NCBI GenBank assembly: GCA_013400155.1
Contig: VXBM01001299.1
Coordinates: 124,001-188,000, forward strand
Direction of reading: 5' to 3'
Length of the DNA: 64,000 nucleotides
DNA from: Helopsaltes ochotensis
Lineage: Eukaryota > Chordata > Aves > Passeriformes > Locustellidae
Part shown: one piece after another, positions 38,724-51,633 of the stretch
Numbering within the stretch: position 1 is the stretch's first letter
Layout: the number at the start of each line of letters is the position of its first letter
Notes under the pieces: model-generated
The model's input: only the letters and a program-made list of their open reading frames with translations
Databases searched by the model: none
Told to the model about the DNA's origin: nothing
Translations under genes and position numbers: made by a program

Positions 38724-38929
38724 GCATAAGACAGTGTCACCTTTACCAGATATCTTTCTCAGAAGAGGACTAAAACACTCTGGGTCCTGAGCTGATGGAA
38801 GCACCTAATATTTTCTATTAATTTTCTGCATTCTCAGTGGAAAGATAGACAAAATAGGAGTGGATTTCCCTCTGCTTATCTTCAGAGGCCCTCTCTCTCC
38901 ACTATGGTAGGCAAACTCCAGCCTCCTTC

Positions 38930-39420
38930 AAGGGCCAAACAGGATTTTGTGCGTAACATCTAAATTAAGCACCTAAATGAAGTGCACAGGATTATATGCA
39001 GGAAAATTAAATCTCTTCAGACATGCCTGCTATGTAAGAAGAGTGGCACTTGAACTCTTTTTTGTCAGAAAAATCTCTGGGGAGTCCTGAGCAGAGGCAT
39101 GCAAGTACAGCAGCATCACTTTTGACCCTGACCAATACTGAATTGTTCAAACCTTTTTGCTTGGGTCTTGCTAGCTCAGGCATTCCCTGTGCCATATTCC
39201 TTTGTGTGGGGAGCCTGAGGATAGCATTTGATACCAGAAGTTAAGCATCTAAATCCACCACTTATGTATGCAAGAAGTAATAAGTTATTCAGAGGCAAAG
39301 GGCAGGCAGAGCCCCTGTCAGCTTAATGAATATTTGGGGTACAGATGACCTCTGAAAATCAGGCCATTTATTTGAGCACCTAAAAATAGATTCAGATGTT
39401 TAATTTTACATATTCAGGTT
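38930..39420 (+). repeat. Old amniote-type interspersed repeat, diverged
   Basis: Phrases such as AAGCACCTAAATGAAG, AAGCATCTAAATCCACC, CTCTGAAAATCAGGCCA and GAGCACCTAAAAATAGATTC match an ancient repeat common in turtles, crocodilians and birds, with runs like CTGAAAATCAGGCC and GGTGCCTAAATATGG. The boundaries are unclear and divergence is high, as expected for a family older than birds. It may be continuous with the tRNA-like modules upstream and the MIR-like core downstream. Confidence 0.45.
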
Positions 39421-39485
39421 GAAGAATTTTGGCTAGAGAGTAAATTAATTGCCTAAGGTCACACAGCAAGTCAATGTATAATGAG
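39421..39485 (+). repeat. MIR-like SINE core
   Basis: AATTGCCTAAGGTCACACAG followed by CAAGTCA closely matches the conserved core of MIR-type SINEs (TTGCCCAAGGTCACACAGCTAG). MIR and MIR-like cores are ancient tRNA-derived SINE remains found across amniotes. Only about 40 bp around the core is recognisable. A CORE-domain repeat of another family is possible. Confidence 0.7.
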
Positions 39486-41955
39486 AAAGTAATAATGAGT
39501 GAAGAAAAAAAGGTATTTTTAATCTCTATGGATTTATTGAATCCCAAAACTCTTTTATTAAAAGTGTTCCTGAATATATCTCTGTAATTTTTTTAATTGT
39601 GGTTTAGCATTATTATTTAAAATGCATTTTTTAAAATGAAAACATTATTTTTCTCCATGTTTAACCCCAATTGGTGGTATCTCCTTATTGCTCTGAAAAC
39701 AAAAGGTTCAGTCAGATCTTCAAGAGCAGATATTTTGTTGCATAGGTAGTTAATGAATGAGATATTTGATTACAAAGGGATAAGTAACCTCTCTGTAGCC
39801 TGCAATTAACATTTAACTTGATATGGTCAATAAGCCAAACGAAGGGAGAGTAAACTGAGTAAAGAGGATTTTTCTCTCATTAGGGGTTCATCACACACAC
39901 ATATGCTAGTGAAGCATACTGTTGTGATTGGTGATTTTGTTTGCACATTCCTATAAAGCTAAGCTTTCATCTGGTCAAACAGAAATAAAAGAACCCATTC
40001 ACTCTCTAGAGAAAAACAATATTTTAATCCATTCAGGTTTCAAGTGTATGAAGATAATTTATAACAGTCAAGTGCATTATTAGGCAATAATGATATCTCA
40101 GGAAGTTAGTCGCTCAGCTCATACTAAAATCCTGTGAGACTGGAGTGCCTAATTCCCTCACAGGCTTTCTAGTTTTAATGAGTTCTTGCTTACACACAGA
40201 TGCAGCAAACGATGTCTGTTATATCCTTTTCATGCAAATATAAATGAAATCCTTAGTGATATACTCTGATTCAAAATATATATAAAATATGTGTTTTAAG
40301 CAGTTATGCAGTTCAAAGTCAGCTGCACTGTGCCTTTTTCCTAGTGCACAGAATTTCTCAAAGCTGTTTATCATAAACATAACAATAAAGTGAGAATGTT
40401 TTCTCCATGTTAAGGTTTCAGGCTTGGGAAATACATGCTGAATTTCTTTTACTGCTGCCAGCTTCCTGCACTACCTTGGCCATATCGTTTATATCACAGC
40501 ATTAAAGACCGAACACTTTCTTCAGTTGAAGGAGAAATTTGAGTTTGCAAGATTAGCTGTTTCTTGGTTTTGAGGCTGATTATTCCTGCTGTGAGCATGA
40601 TTCTAAAAGAAAATTAAAATAGACGAAAGCCCAAACTGCTAATTTCATGAAACCCTAGATGACAGTATCAGGCAAATGAATAATAATATATGTCATTATT
40701 CTGTTATCATGAATTCTGTAAATATATATTTTCCTGGATCATTTCCCTAGTTCTATTCTCCGTATCTGTTTCCACTTTTTTTTTAAGTCTTTCCAAAATT
40801 TCATATTCTTTGTTGCAAGAGTCCCCAGGATGGATTCTAGTACTAGGATGTGATTGGAATCACAGCATCGTAAGGGTTCTATTTTATATACTGGACTTTC
40901 CATGCAAAAAATATAAAAATAGTCTATACCAGTGGATGTCTAAATGTTCAAACATTACATATATCGAAGGGAAAGTACAAGAACTGCCGCTTTTTATTAT
41001 TTTTGAAGTTCATCATAACTGGACTTTTCATTGAGGTCATGATTCTGAAGACAGGATGCAACACTTGGCCAAGACTCACAATCAGTGAATGATCATAGAT
41101 TTTTTGACTACTGGCACTTTTCATTTTGCCATGTGAGCCATATGTGACCTTGTGCTGGCTCTCTTTAGAAAAGATCTCAGCAACCCAGAGTAAAATGAGG
41201 GTTCCTTTCTTCCTACAGTGATACTTGCTTAGTTTGTAAGCTAAATTTCTCATAGCAACTGTATGTTCAACATTGTTTTACTGTGCTTTTTTTCTGTGAA
41301 ACTGTCTTGTCTCAGGGCTTCTAAAAAGGAACGTGTGCTCAAATTACATATCACCTCTCTGCTGTTCTTTGTTATGAGCTATACTTGTCCTGGATAGCAC
41401 TCCAAGACAAAAGTGTTTGCTTAAACCACATCAGCCTGTTAATTTAAATGACACCAAGATGTTAATGTTTTAACAAAATGGATTTCTGCTGTAGATAGTA
41501 GACATGTCTTAAAATTAAAATCTGCTGCCTCATAGTAAAGAAGTAAAGTAGTGGGGTGATAGAGCTCAGTTTGTGGAGTAGCTGCTTGGTTTCTTTGGAT
41601 CTGCTGAAGGTATCCTGTGGTTTCTGAATTCAAGAAACATTTGACTTGTAATGATTCAGCCAGAATGAGTTTGAGATCTAAGCCACTAGCTTTATGGTTA
41701 TGAACATTATTGCATGTTCAGAGCTTTAAATGTGGTTTCATTCACTAAAAGGAACACAGAAATCCTGTGTGTTTCTCTATTCCCATCTTCTATTTCCTTT
41801 TACACCTAAGTAATAATTTTACGTCTTCTCTTTTGAGACCTCTCTTTAACTCTTTCTTGTGTCTGTCAGGGGAGAGCTAAGCCTATGATTACACATAAAT
41901 TTTTTAAGAGAAAAGTATGTCCAGTTGTGGAACTTGCTGCTGATACTGTCTTCAT

Positions 41956-42027
41956 GTCTTCTGTCTGAAAAAGGGATCTAACAGGTGACAGGTCTTCTAT
42001 CTAAAAGGGATCTAAGGTTCCCTAAGG
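41956..42027. repeat. 36-bp imperfect tandem duplication
   Basis: GTCTTCTGTCTGAAAAAGGG ATCTAA from 41,956 recurs as GTCTTCTATCTAAAAGGGATC TAA from 41,992, with a few differences. It is a local two-copy duplication with no coding context. Confidence 0.8.
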
Positions 42028-45000
42028 GCTTCCCTGGCCTAATCAGTAGCTCTGTTGAGTTGATCTATGTTGAATTGTGTTTGCAGCACAAAATATTGCG
42101 GCCCATAGGGAAAGAAAGACATGAAAATGGATTCATTTTACATAAAACTTAGAGATGAAAATTGCACAGGATGGATTTTCCTATGTTCTTAAAACTGATA
42201 TAAGACCAGAAGGAAATAGATTTATTATTTCTTTATAGTAGTAATTAATGCTAAGAGAATGTGTAATTGCAAGATATTACAATATCATTTTAGTATTATA
42301 TTTTTGTACTTTAATTGTAACAAAAATATAAACATGTATCTACAGGAAACGATCAAAATGCAAATAATTTTTTGCTCATTTTCAGTAAGATATTCTACTT
42401 TTATTGCCCTTTGATTATTTTAATTTAAAATTTGTGCTGCATAGCAAACAAAGGAATGAAAAAGTTTGGGTTTTTTCCTACTTGTCAACATTGCTAACTA
42501 AATCTGGAATATGAAAGTGAAGATAAAAAGGTTTTTCTTTTTTTTCAAACCCCATCCCCAGCGATAAATATTCTGAAGGGCAAAGCAGTCTTAAATTACA
42601 GTATTGGCTTTCCTTTGCTTTATGAAATCTGCTTTGGCCTGCTAGTGTAAGTCTGTGCCTTCAATGGGGCTACACAGATGTATGTATCTATGAGCATAAT
42701 TTGTACACTCAAGCTGAAGAGTGAACCTGCCACAGGAATTTATTGCTGTGGATTGATGAGCAAAAAAAGTCCCTTTATTAGAGCTCTCCCCTTCTGTAGG
42801 ACAGTCACCAGTAAAAAGTAAAAGCTCGTCTAGTCAGTAAAAGGATATTATGCTGAATATACCCAGGAAAAGCCAGTATGCTGAATAAAATAGGGGCATT
42901 TTTTGTTGGAAACATTAGAGTTGCAGTTTAGGTTTTCAATTCTGTGTGGGTCAATAGCAGTAATTAATTCTATTCCATTACATTCTCATACTGGTTTGCT
43001 CACTGTAATACCTGAGTGCATAATATTTGTGTTGCATGGTGGAATTGTGCTGGTGTGTTTCATTTAAGCTTGAGATTACTGCATGCAGTGAACAACACAT
43101 TTTTGCCTTTTTAAAAAACCACATTACTATTAAAGGAATGTGCAGACACGTTGAGGCAAGGTGCAATTTCAGTTAGACAACTTAGGGTGAAGAAGCAACT
43201 TTGCACTCAGTGAGGATGTAAGGGAGACTTCGAATAGCCCTCAGTTTCTGCGAGGGATCACAATTTCAAGCCAGCTTTCAAAAAAACTTTGCGTCCCCTT
43301 CAGATGAATTTCACCCTCTGTGGGTCTGTTCAGGAAAGACGCAGCTCCCAGCTATTGTCTCCACACCAGAGGTTAGTTAATCTTCTGGCCAGACTGGTTC
43401 CAGGTCATTGAGTGCCTGAGAGAGATACGGTCTGTGGCACTGGCCATGATTGAAACCAGAGGCAGCTTCAGGCAGCGAGGCAATCAGGGCTAAACGCAAG
43501 CAAATGGAGTTTGCCCACATTCATTGTCAGCAATACAGACTTTATCCACTTCTTGCTGCTTTGCCTGAAAGACAAAGCAAACCGATGAGATTACCCCATT
43601 TCACCACAGGTTTTTAGTCTAATTCTACTGGGCAAAAGCCAGAGGCCTTTGTGGAAAACAAATGACGGCTTCACTGATAAAATTACAAATGAGAAAATTA
43701 CCGCTCTCTACACCCTGCAGCTCCTTTTTCCTCTTCTGTATCTTCCTTTTTTTCCTCTCCAATCAACAACACCACCAAAGGCTAGTAACACAGTGTGGTT
43801 TGCAAAGATTGCTGTAAACTGGCTGCCTCTCCAGCAAAGTGACGTATGCTGCAGGCATGCCTGGATGGCTGGTGTGTGCTCCAGAATTTGCCTAGTTCCC
43901 ATCATGGCATGGAAAAGGCTCTGCTGTGGCCAAGGTGAAGAGGGGACTGAACAGAGATAAAACATTTCAATTACATAAGACTTTTGACTCTTGGGTCCTG
44001 ACAACATATCAAAAACCTTAACTGCCACGTGATTTTGAGATTAAAAGCTTCTCGCTTGCACAGAATATCAATATCTCAAAATGTTTAATGTTTGCTCTTC
44101 ATTTAGGGCATTGTCAGTTTCCCCATTACTACATGGTGTACAATAATTTATTTAAATATTGCATTTCTTAGTGGCATGCAAGGGCAATTACTTGCCATGA
44201 TTTAAGATTTGAAACCTGTACAAAAGAACTGAGTTGCCTATAAATATTTTAAAACATGCAGGTAAAAGTACAAGGTATTATATAAGTAAAGGACAAGTCA
44301 GAAGGAAGAATATATAAAGAATGTGTAGGAGAGAAAGAATGGTTGGAATAAAATGGAATTCAGGCTACTTTTGATACTTTTGATGACTGCAAATTATGAA
44401 ATGGAAGAAGTTAATCACTATTACAGATTACTAGAAAGAGAAGTATGCCATTCCCTTGCTTTGTAATCTTACTTTGTGATCTCATCTACTTTATTACATA
44501 TAAAAATTATAGAAAATTATGGATGATATATATGCTGTGTTACTGCAACAAGTTTATATAAACTCAACATTGAAAGGCTTAAAAAAACCCAAAAAAACCC
44601 AAACCCAAATCCCACACCAAAGAAAAATATAAAATTTAGTGCAGAGTTTTAATGGCTTCTGTTTTATCAGAGTATATTTTTCCTTTTGTTCTTAACTTGC
44701 ATAACCCCAAACTCATATTTTGATTCCCATTACGATAAACCGAGGAGCAGGCAAGCAGGTGTTGCTAGAGAATCCAGAGCTTTAGTCCATAAAATTTATG
44801 TCTGGCTTTTCAGGAAAGTCAGATCCCTCTACAGGTGTTCAGGACAGTACTGGCTTCTCGAGGGCCTCTGCTATCGGCTCACCAAAACCAAGATGGCTCA
44901 GGTACTGCTGTGCAGGCGCTGTTAGCAGCTCACTGGGAGCTCTGTGAGTCTGTAAGGGTCTTTGATTCAAATATTTGTCCAGCTGGGTGTCATGAGGGAG

Positions 45001-48000
45001 CTGTGTGGCCACACATTCTCCTGTGTGTGTGCTCATACTTTCTGGCTCGATCAACTTGGAAAACAAACACAGAAACAGCTCGTGGAACTGCTACCCCTTG
45101 GCGTCTCTGAAGGTATTTAGCCCTTGTCTCTCTTGGAACCAATGCAAAAACTTTTAGCGCTGTTTAAATATAGTGAGAAATTCACATTTCTGAGAAGAGC
45201 AAGATACATGCTTATCTTTCCTAGCACCAGTGAGCCTATTCAGATTTGCTGCCCCGCTGTAGTGAAGCATGCTGCTCTCATGGAATGCTAAAAGGTGTTT
45301 GACAAGCTGCACATCACTTAAGCCTAGCATTTTAAACACTCTATAGTCACTTTTAATGTCATATCTTTCCGTTATTAAAGGTTAAATATTCTTTAATATT
45401 AGTTTTTGTGTCCCATAAGCAAGAATAAGTAAAAACAATGAATCACATACAGAGCAACACACTAAAGGCAGTATAGTATGTACTATTTGATATTATTTAA
45501 TATTTATACTATTTGAGAACAGCTATTTCCTCCACAGGAAATGTGGATAAGGAGACCAATGATAACATTCACTGCACTACAGGAGAAGGCTTTTGGTATA
45601 GTTTATCAATCAAATTGTGCTGTTTGGGGAGCCCTAAAGGTAATATATTGAAAGCCTATAGTGCATTAGAAGCCTTTCAGTTTTATGCATTTAATGTTTC
45701 TTCTTGGTCTGCTCTGATGTGGAAAATAGGAAGCACAGCCTTACTCATTTTGAGTGGTTTTAGACTGTGATTCTATTGCTAAAGGTACAATTTTATTGTT
45801 TTATTTGCAATACAGGACAAATGTGTTCAATGAGAATAAAGTAACAAACAGCCATTTAAACCCAGTGCTCAAGAAATATGGTTCTGTCTCATTAGTTATG
45901 GACGTCACGTTGCTTGTTTCCTGGATCTTCGCATGTTTTACCCCAGCAACAGATATGAAAACAAAAGAAAGAGATTTTAAAAAGCAAATATGTGATTCAG
46001 AATGGGGAAAATAATACATAAAACTGGAACAAACAAACAAAGTTTGCTTCATACTGAATTTGTGCCATTTTAAGTTTCAGTTTTTTAACCCATAGTTTTG
46101 GTCTCTTCAAAGGAGTGAAATACTTTATCTTCTTGACAGAACAAATTGAGTGGAAAATTACATAAACCCCTCAGCAGATGTTCTTTCCCACATTGTTTGG
46201 GAATTTATCCCTGTTCTTCTAGGGCCCATGCCAAGCTGAATGGGACATTAGCAAACTTGAGGATATGTTTAGGTGAGCATTATGCAAATACTCTTTTACC
46301 ATCTCATTATTATTTTTCGGTGCCAGTCAACTCCACCATGGTATTTTTTTTCTATGAAGAATATCTCTGTGTAGGTGCTAGACATATAATATCTCCATTG
46401 CAAATCCAATAAATGAGAACCTGTTTTTTTTCACGGAGGCAAAAGCCAAAGTCCAGACCTCTATAAATTCAGTTTGCTATAATGAATGGGTCTTGGAGTC
46501 AAAGTTGTCAGGCAACAAACAACAGGAAAAAATAACCCAATTCCAGTTCCTACTGCCTGCAACATATCTATAGCTGCATAGCATACTAATTTCTGCAAAT
46601 CAGATGGCATCTTCAAAATTATAATGCACACCAGCAAGTTAAGCATCTGTATAAGAGTAAGATTTGTCATCGATCATTCAGTGAACAGCATAAGGCAACT
46701 TACTGTCATCTAGTGCCAAGTGACATCCATCTAGATTGTCTGCCTGTCCATCTGACTCTGAACTTTGCTATAATCTTTTAATCTAATCCTTTTTTTAATT
46801 ATTATCCCTATTTTTTGATGTTCTACTACAGCATGCACAAAGTTTGTGAATGAAAACAATGACATTATGACTAATGCAAAAGGAAAATATCTTCAATAAA
46901 TATTCATTATCCCTGTTTATTTTTTAGCAAACATAGTGAATTTCACCAATGAAACTCCCAGTAGAATAGCAAGAGAGATTTACAGCCAAAGCTGAGGAAG
47001 ATACATCTGCAGCTGAGAAGTGCATGAGGAGATGCATAGGAATCTGGGGATAAATCAACAATTCCCTGCTCTGGGGTGCATTCACAAAGAAATTAAAGAC
47101 TACCTGCAGAGAAAAACGCCTCTGCTGTTTTCCTTGTATTTCCTTGCTCCTAAAAATACATCGAGAATTGGGACAGTGGAAAAAAGAGACTGAAGAATAG
47201 CAAAAAGAGATGAACAGTAGTGGAAGTTTTCTCCACTGGGATTAATTAATTAGTCTTTCTTGGCCTAGGAAGAATGGCATAAAGCAGATTCATTGGATCT
47301 GAGAATTGGACAGAGCCTGATGTATTTAAATAGAAGCAGCAATTTACACAGGAGAATACTCAGGAGAAACGTGAATTCCTTTTGTAACAGATAAATGCTG
47401 TTTGTGATGTTTCCAGTAACATCAGGAGATGATTTTGGAAATGAAACTGCAGTGACTGGTGGCTACTCTTGAATGATTCCTGGAGCATTATCATGGTGAG
47501 GTGAGTTTGCCAGCAACCCTTGACAAAACCCAGCAACACCACTACATGAAAAGGACATTTTCAATAGTATCAGAATGAATCTAGGGAACAAGAAATTAAT
47601 TTATATTTAACTAACTGTAGATAAGAATAGTTATCATGATCTTAAACTGATATTATTAGAAGACAAATACTAAGTTAAAAGGGATAGCAAAAGCTAATAT
47701 ATAAATCATTATAGTCAGAGATCTCAGACCTTACTAGTAGTTATTGCTCTAAGTTCTTCCAGCATAAATGTATGGATCATTATTCTCTCCTAGAGCCTAA
47801 CTATAGGGAGCTGTGTTAATACACCTCTGTTTTTCAGAGTGATTGCAAAGTGTTAATCCATCAGTGATGAATCTAATGCAAGACTTTTCCATATTCCCCT
47901 CCCTCTCCCTTCATCATCAGCCCATACAGATCACAGGCCTCTCTGCTGCTGTGACACAGTCAGCCAAGAGGCCCTGGAGATACCTTTCTGGAGGCTGATG

Positions 48001-49437
48001 ATACTACTCCTGAATAGTCACAGATCTGGTTAAAATGGTTCATGTGAACGTAGTAAAACCATTTATAGTAGCCATATACTTGAAGGAATATCTCACTGCC
48101 TGCTGATCTGGAGGTCCCTCTACCTTAGACCAAGAGGGTTGAAAATAATAAGGAGGAAATGGTAAGATTTTGCCGCAGTCTTCCCTGTCCATACAGTTGA
48201 AGAAGCCAAAAACTTAATTTGAAGAATTATGGTAGAGTTTTGCTAGCATTTCACATGCAACTTAATTAACCTTATGCAACAAGTTGACAGATAAATTTAG
48301 ATGATGCAGTTCACTTTTTATTAGCTGAAAGTTAATTAGTAAGTCTTCTATTTATGGCCCTTGTACTGGAACAAATAAAAACTCCAAATTTTTGAAAATG
48401 TCCTAAGTTCAAAAGTGACCCAGGCTCAGATATGTAAAGGATTTACAGTACTTCTTCACTTCCTGGGGAAAAAAATAAAAATCTATGCAACTTGGTTGCT
48501 AAGTCCTTTCCTGTTAGCACACTTAACACTTGTGCTCACACAAAAACACTTGTGATGAGTGCTGCTCCTTTAGCTTTCCTGATACAACTACAGTTTGTCT
48601 TCCTCACTCCAAGCCGAAGAGCCAATTGAGTTTGATACTGGAGTCAGCATAAAACATACGGAAAGGCTTAGCCTCTTGGGAGACAATGGAGAGCATGCCA
48701 AGAGAGGTCTGCAATAATGGACAGAAGATGACACAGGAACAGCCTATCATATGTCCTGGTAAGCTAAGGCTGCAGAAGGTAGCACAATTGTTTATCCAGC
48801 TTTCATTACTCTAAGCTATTGCTGTAAAATACAATGTTCATTGATGATTTCTCAATCCTTAGACCTGTGATCTAGGCTAGACAGTAGACTATCTGGACAC
48901 GCTCATGTAGCCTTTGTCCAACCCACCAAGAAAATCCACTGAAATGGATGCCTTCTCCATTTAAAGGTTATTATTTAAGAATAACAAATACCACTTTTGC
49001 TGTCTAAGTATGGAAGTTGATTTCGACACTAAAATAATTTTATCGACTTAATTCAAAACATTTTACTGCATTGCTTGACATCCAGGTCTGTAAGGAGAAT
49101 TCATATGTTTCTATCCTATGTTGTTGTGTTTTTAAGTATGGACATAGAAAGAACAAGATAAAGTGCAATAATGTTACGACAAAAAGTAATGTTGGACTTT
49201 GACCTGGAGCCTTCATCCTTTGTAACAGAAAATTTCTGTTGGCAAAGCTAACAAAAAAAGGTAAAAAATGTGAGCCCAGACTGCACTAAATGAAATGTGT
49301 ACAGGTGAATTTTGACTAATTATACAGTTCCTGAAGTAAAATCAATAAAAATAATAATTACCTGTATGCTATATATTGGATACTCAAACAGTACAACTGA
49401 ATTCTATGGCTTCCAAAGAGATGCCAGTTTTCATGAC

Positions 49438-49464
49438 CTTCCTTCTTTCCTCCCTCCCTCCCTC
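49438..49464. repeat. TTCC/TCCC pyrimidine repeat
   Basis: A short polypyrimidine run made of TTCC and TCCC units. It is a simple repeat with no other context. Confidence 0.8.
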
Positions 49465-51478
49465 CTTTATTTTTTATTAAAATAAGACTTATTCTAGCCA
49501 AAGGAACCATTGACTGTAATGTGAAAATACTCATAGTGGAAAAGGTTTTCAATCATATGTCCCCTTTCAAATACATTTAGATTTCTTAGAAATCTAAACC
49601 TAGCAAAGGCAAAATTCTTTGAAAATGAGCTCCAGGTCATATAGGTGTGTTTTGGGAATTTTATATTCTATTCAATGTATGTCCTCTATCTGGTCTGTAA
49701 TAAACACTCAATTTTTTGGCCTGCTTAATATTCAGCGTCCCTGAGTTTAGAAGATTACATGCAAACAAGTTTAATAGCATAATTTCTCTTCATATTTCCA
49801 ATGCAGCCTGTCAATAAATCAGGTTTAAATAACTCTCAGTCCTGAAAAATAAGACAACATTTGTGATGCGTCCCGTATTTTAGATATTTAGTATAAAAGC
49901 ATGCAACACTGAAAATGAGTTTTGGTGTATAAAAAGAAACAAAAATTCTATCCCCTATAATGTGGGACAAATTAATATTTCAGTAAACTTTAATGTGGGT
50001 TGATAGAGACAGGAACTCAAAATCAGTAGTATGCTGATATGTTCCAATGGATGCATATCCATAAATAACTTTAGTTTTGCCTACTATGAATACTACTTGA
50101 ACCCTCTAGTTTATCTGCTTCTTTACAGAAGCATCCTTAAATCATCCCTTGACAGCTAATTGTTTGAACTCCCTCTAGACCTCTCTGTAATAAAAAGCAG
50201 TAACATCCTGTGGGACATTTGTTTTATCAGCAGCCCTTTAGCTAACACTCAGGATGAAATCCTCCACTGACTCTCTGTTGCAATCATAAGACTTTTTTCC
50301 AGGCACTGATAGAGGAATAGAAACCTTTCTGGTCAATACAATGCCTCATTGTCTAGCAGCACTACAGCTACAACAGCATGCACAGTTCTGGAACTCATGC
50401 TCAGGCCAGTAACAGCCACTTAGTTTAATCCCTCATCCGATAACCACATCTTTAAGTATCACAGTCCTCTGCACACAAACAGTAACCTCGGATAGTTTCT
50501 CTGAAGCCTTCAAAGAGAAACCTGCTTTTATAATCTGCATTCAGCTGTGGGAGCAGGTAGTCCAGAGTTGTGAACCTGTACTCACCATTAACACCTTTGC
50601 TGTCTTCAGCAAGGTATTTAACTTTCCTGTCCTGGAAAGTTGCCTTTGGCAGAAATATTTTTAGAAGCTGACCATCTCATTGTAGAAAGAGATACCTTTA
50701 TTTGTCAATTTTATGTCAATTGCCTTTGATGGTTGCACTGCTGCAAGGGTAACTGCAACTCAGTTACTGTGTTCTGCACAGTAACATCTTCGACCACTAC
50801 TGCTAGATTTAAAAATTTGCATTACAAGACTGCTGCTACAGCCCTTTTGGGGTGATGGTCAGAAGTAGGATATGCTGAATAGATATTGGTGGTGAATGTC
50901 TGAGATAGCCAGCCTGAGCAGTGGATAGCACTGTATATTAGCTCTTCCAGGACATAGTTCATGATATCCTGAAGTAGGTGTCTGAAACAGAGAAGATAAA
51001 TTACACCTCTGTTGAGTCTGCAGGGAGTCCGGGCTGATTAGTTTAAATGTTGATGTCTCTATTGCAGCTTCATAGAGATAGCAGAGAAGAGTCACACAAA
51101 AGGAATGCCTCTACAGGAGTAGTTATGCCATCTCGAATGTAATCCGAACATGCAGAATTATCTTCTGTTTATACAGTTTTATCTATACCATATCATGGAT
51201 GTTAGCATAGACATTTTACCTGGAAACTGTATTTTTATACTCCACTTGTTATAACTACCCTGATATTCAGTGATTTGTTTTGGCCTGGTTTCCTTTTGAG
51301 ACGTAATCAAAATGGGTATTTTTAAAATAAAAAGCAACACTTTTTTTGGAGTTTCAAAATTAGCATATTCCTAGGGTCTGGTGAAAATAAAACTCTCTTA
51401 GTCTGCCAAAAAAAAGAACATGTTTCTTAGAAAAAGGACTTATAAAGTTTCCAAGGAGAGACAAGAAAAAAAATAAAA

Positions 51479-51633
51479 NNNNNNNNNNNNNNNNNNNNNN
51501 NNNNNNNNNNNNNNNNNNNNNNNNNNNNNNNNNNNNNNNNNNNNNNNNNNNNNNNNNNNNNNNNNNNNNNNNNNNNNNNNNNNNNNNNNNNNNNNNNNNN
51601 NNNNNNNNNNNNNNNNNNNNNNNNNNNNNNNNN
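51479..51633. other. Assembly gap of 155 N
   Basis: The bases are undetermined. The left edge is A-rich (AAAAAAAATAAAA), which suggests that a homopolymer or a repeat stopped the assembly. The right edge starts with an 18-bp string that recurs about 1 kb downstream. Any frame drawn across the gap is meaningless. Confidence 1.

Larger units (their letters stand above)
39486..51478. other. Noncoding stretch, no gene recognised
   Basis: These 12 kb hold no exon or transposon I can identify with confidence. They contain a 36-bp local duplication at 41,956-42,027, AAACCC-rich low complexity at 44,580-44,612, a TCCC pyrimidine run at 49,438-49,464, and GC-richer segments at 43.2-43.96 and 44.8-45.1 kb. 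The GC-richer segments carry open frames on both strands at once, typical of nonspecific composition. A piece near 50.59-50.64 kb vaguely resembles a reversed MIR but is too weak to call. Confidence 0.6.

Noticed and set aside
50560..50650. Possible reversed MIR (AGCAAGGTATTTAACTTTCC)
   Set aside because: It resembles the MIR tail only over about 20 bases and lacks the core motif.
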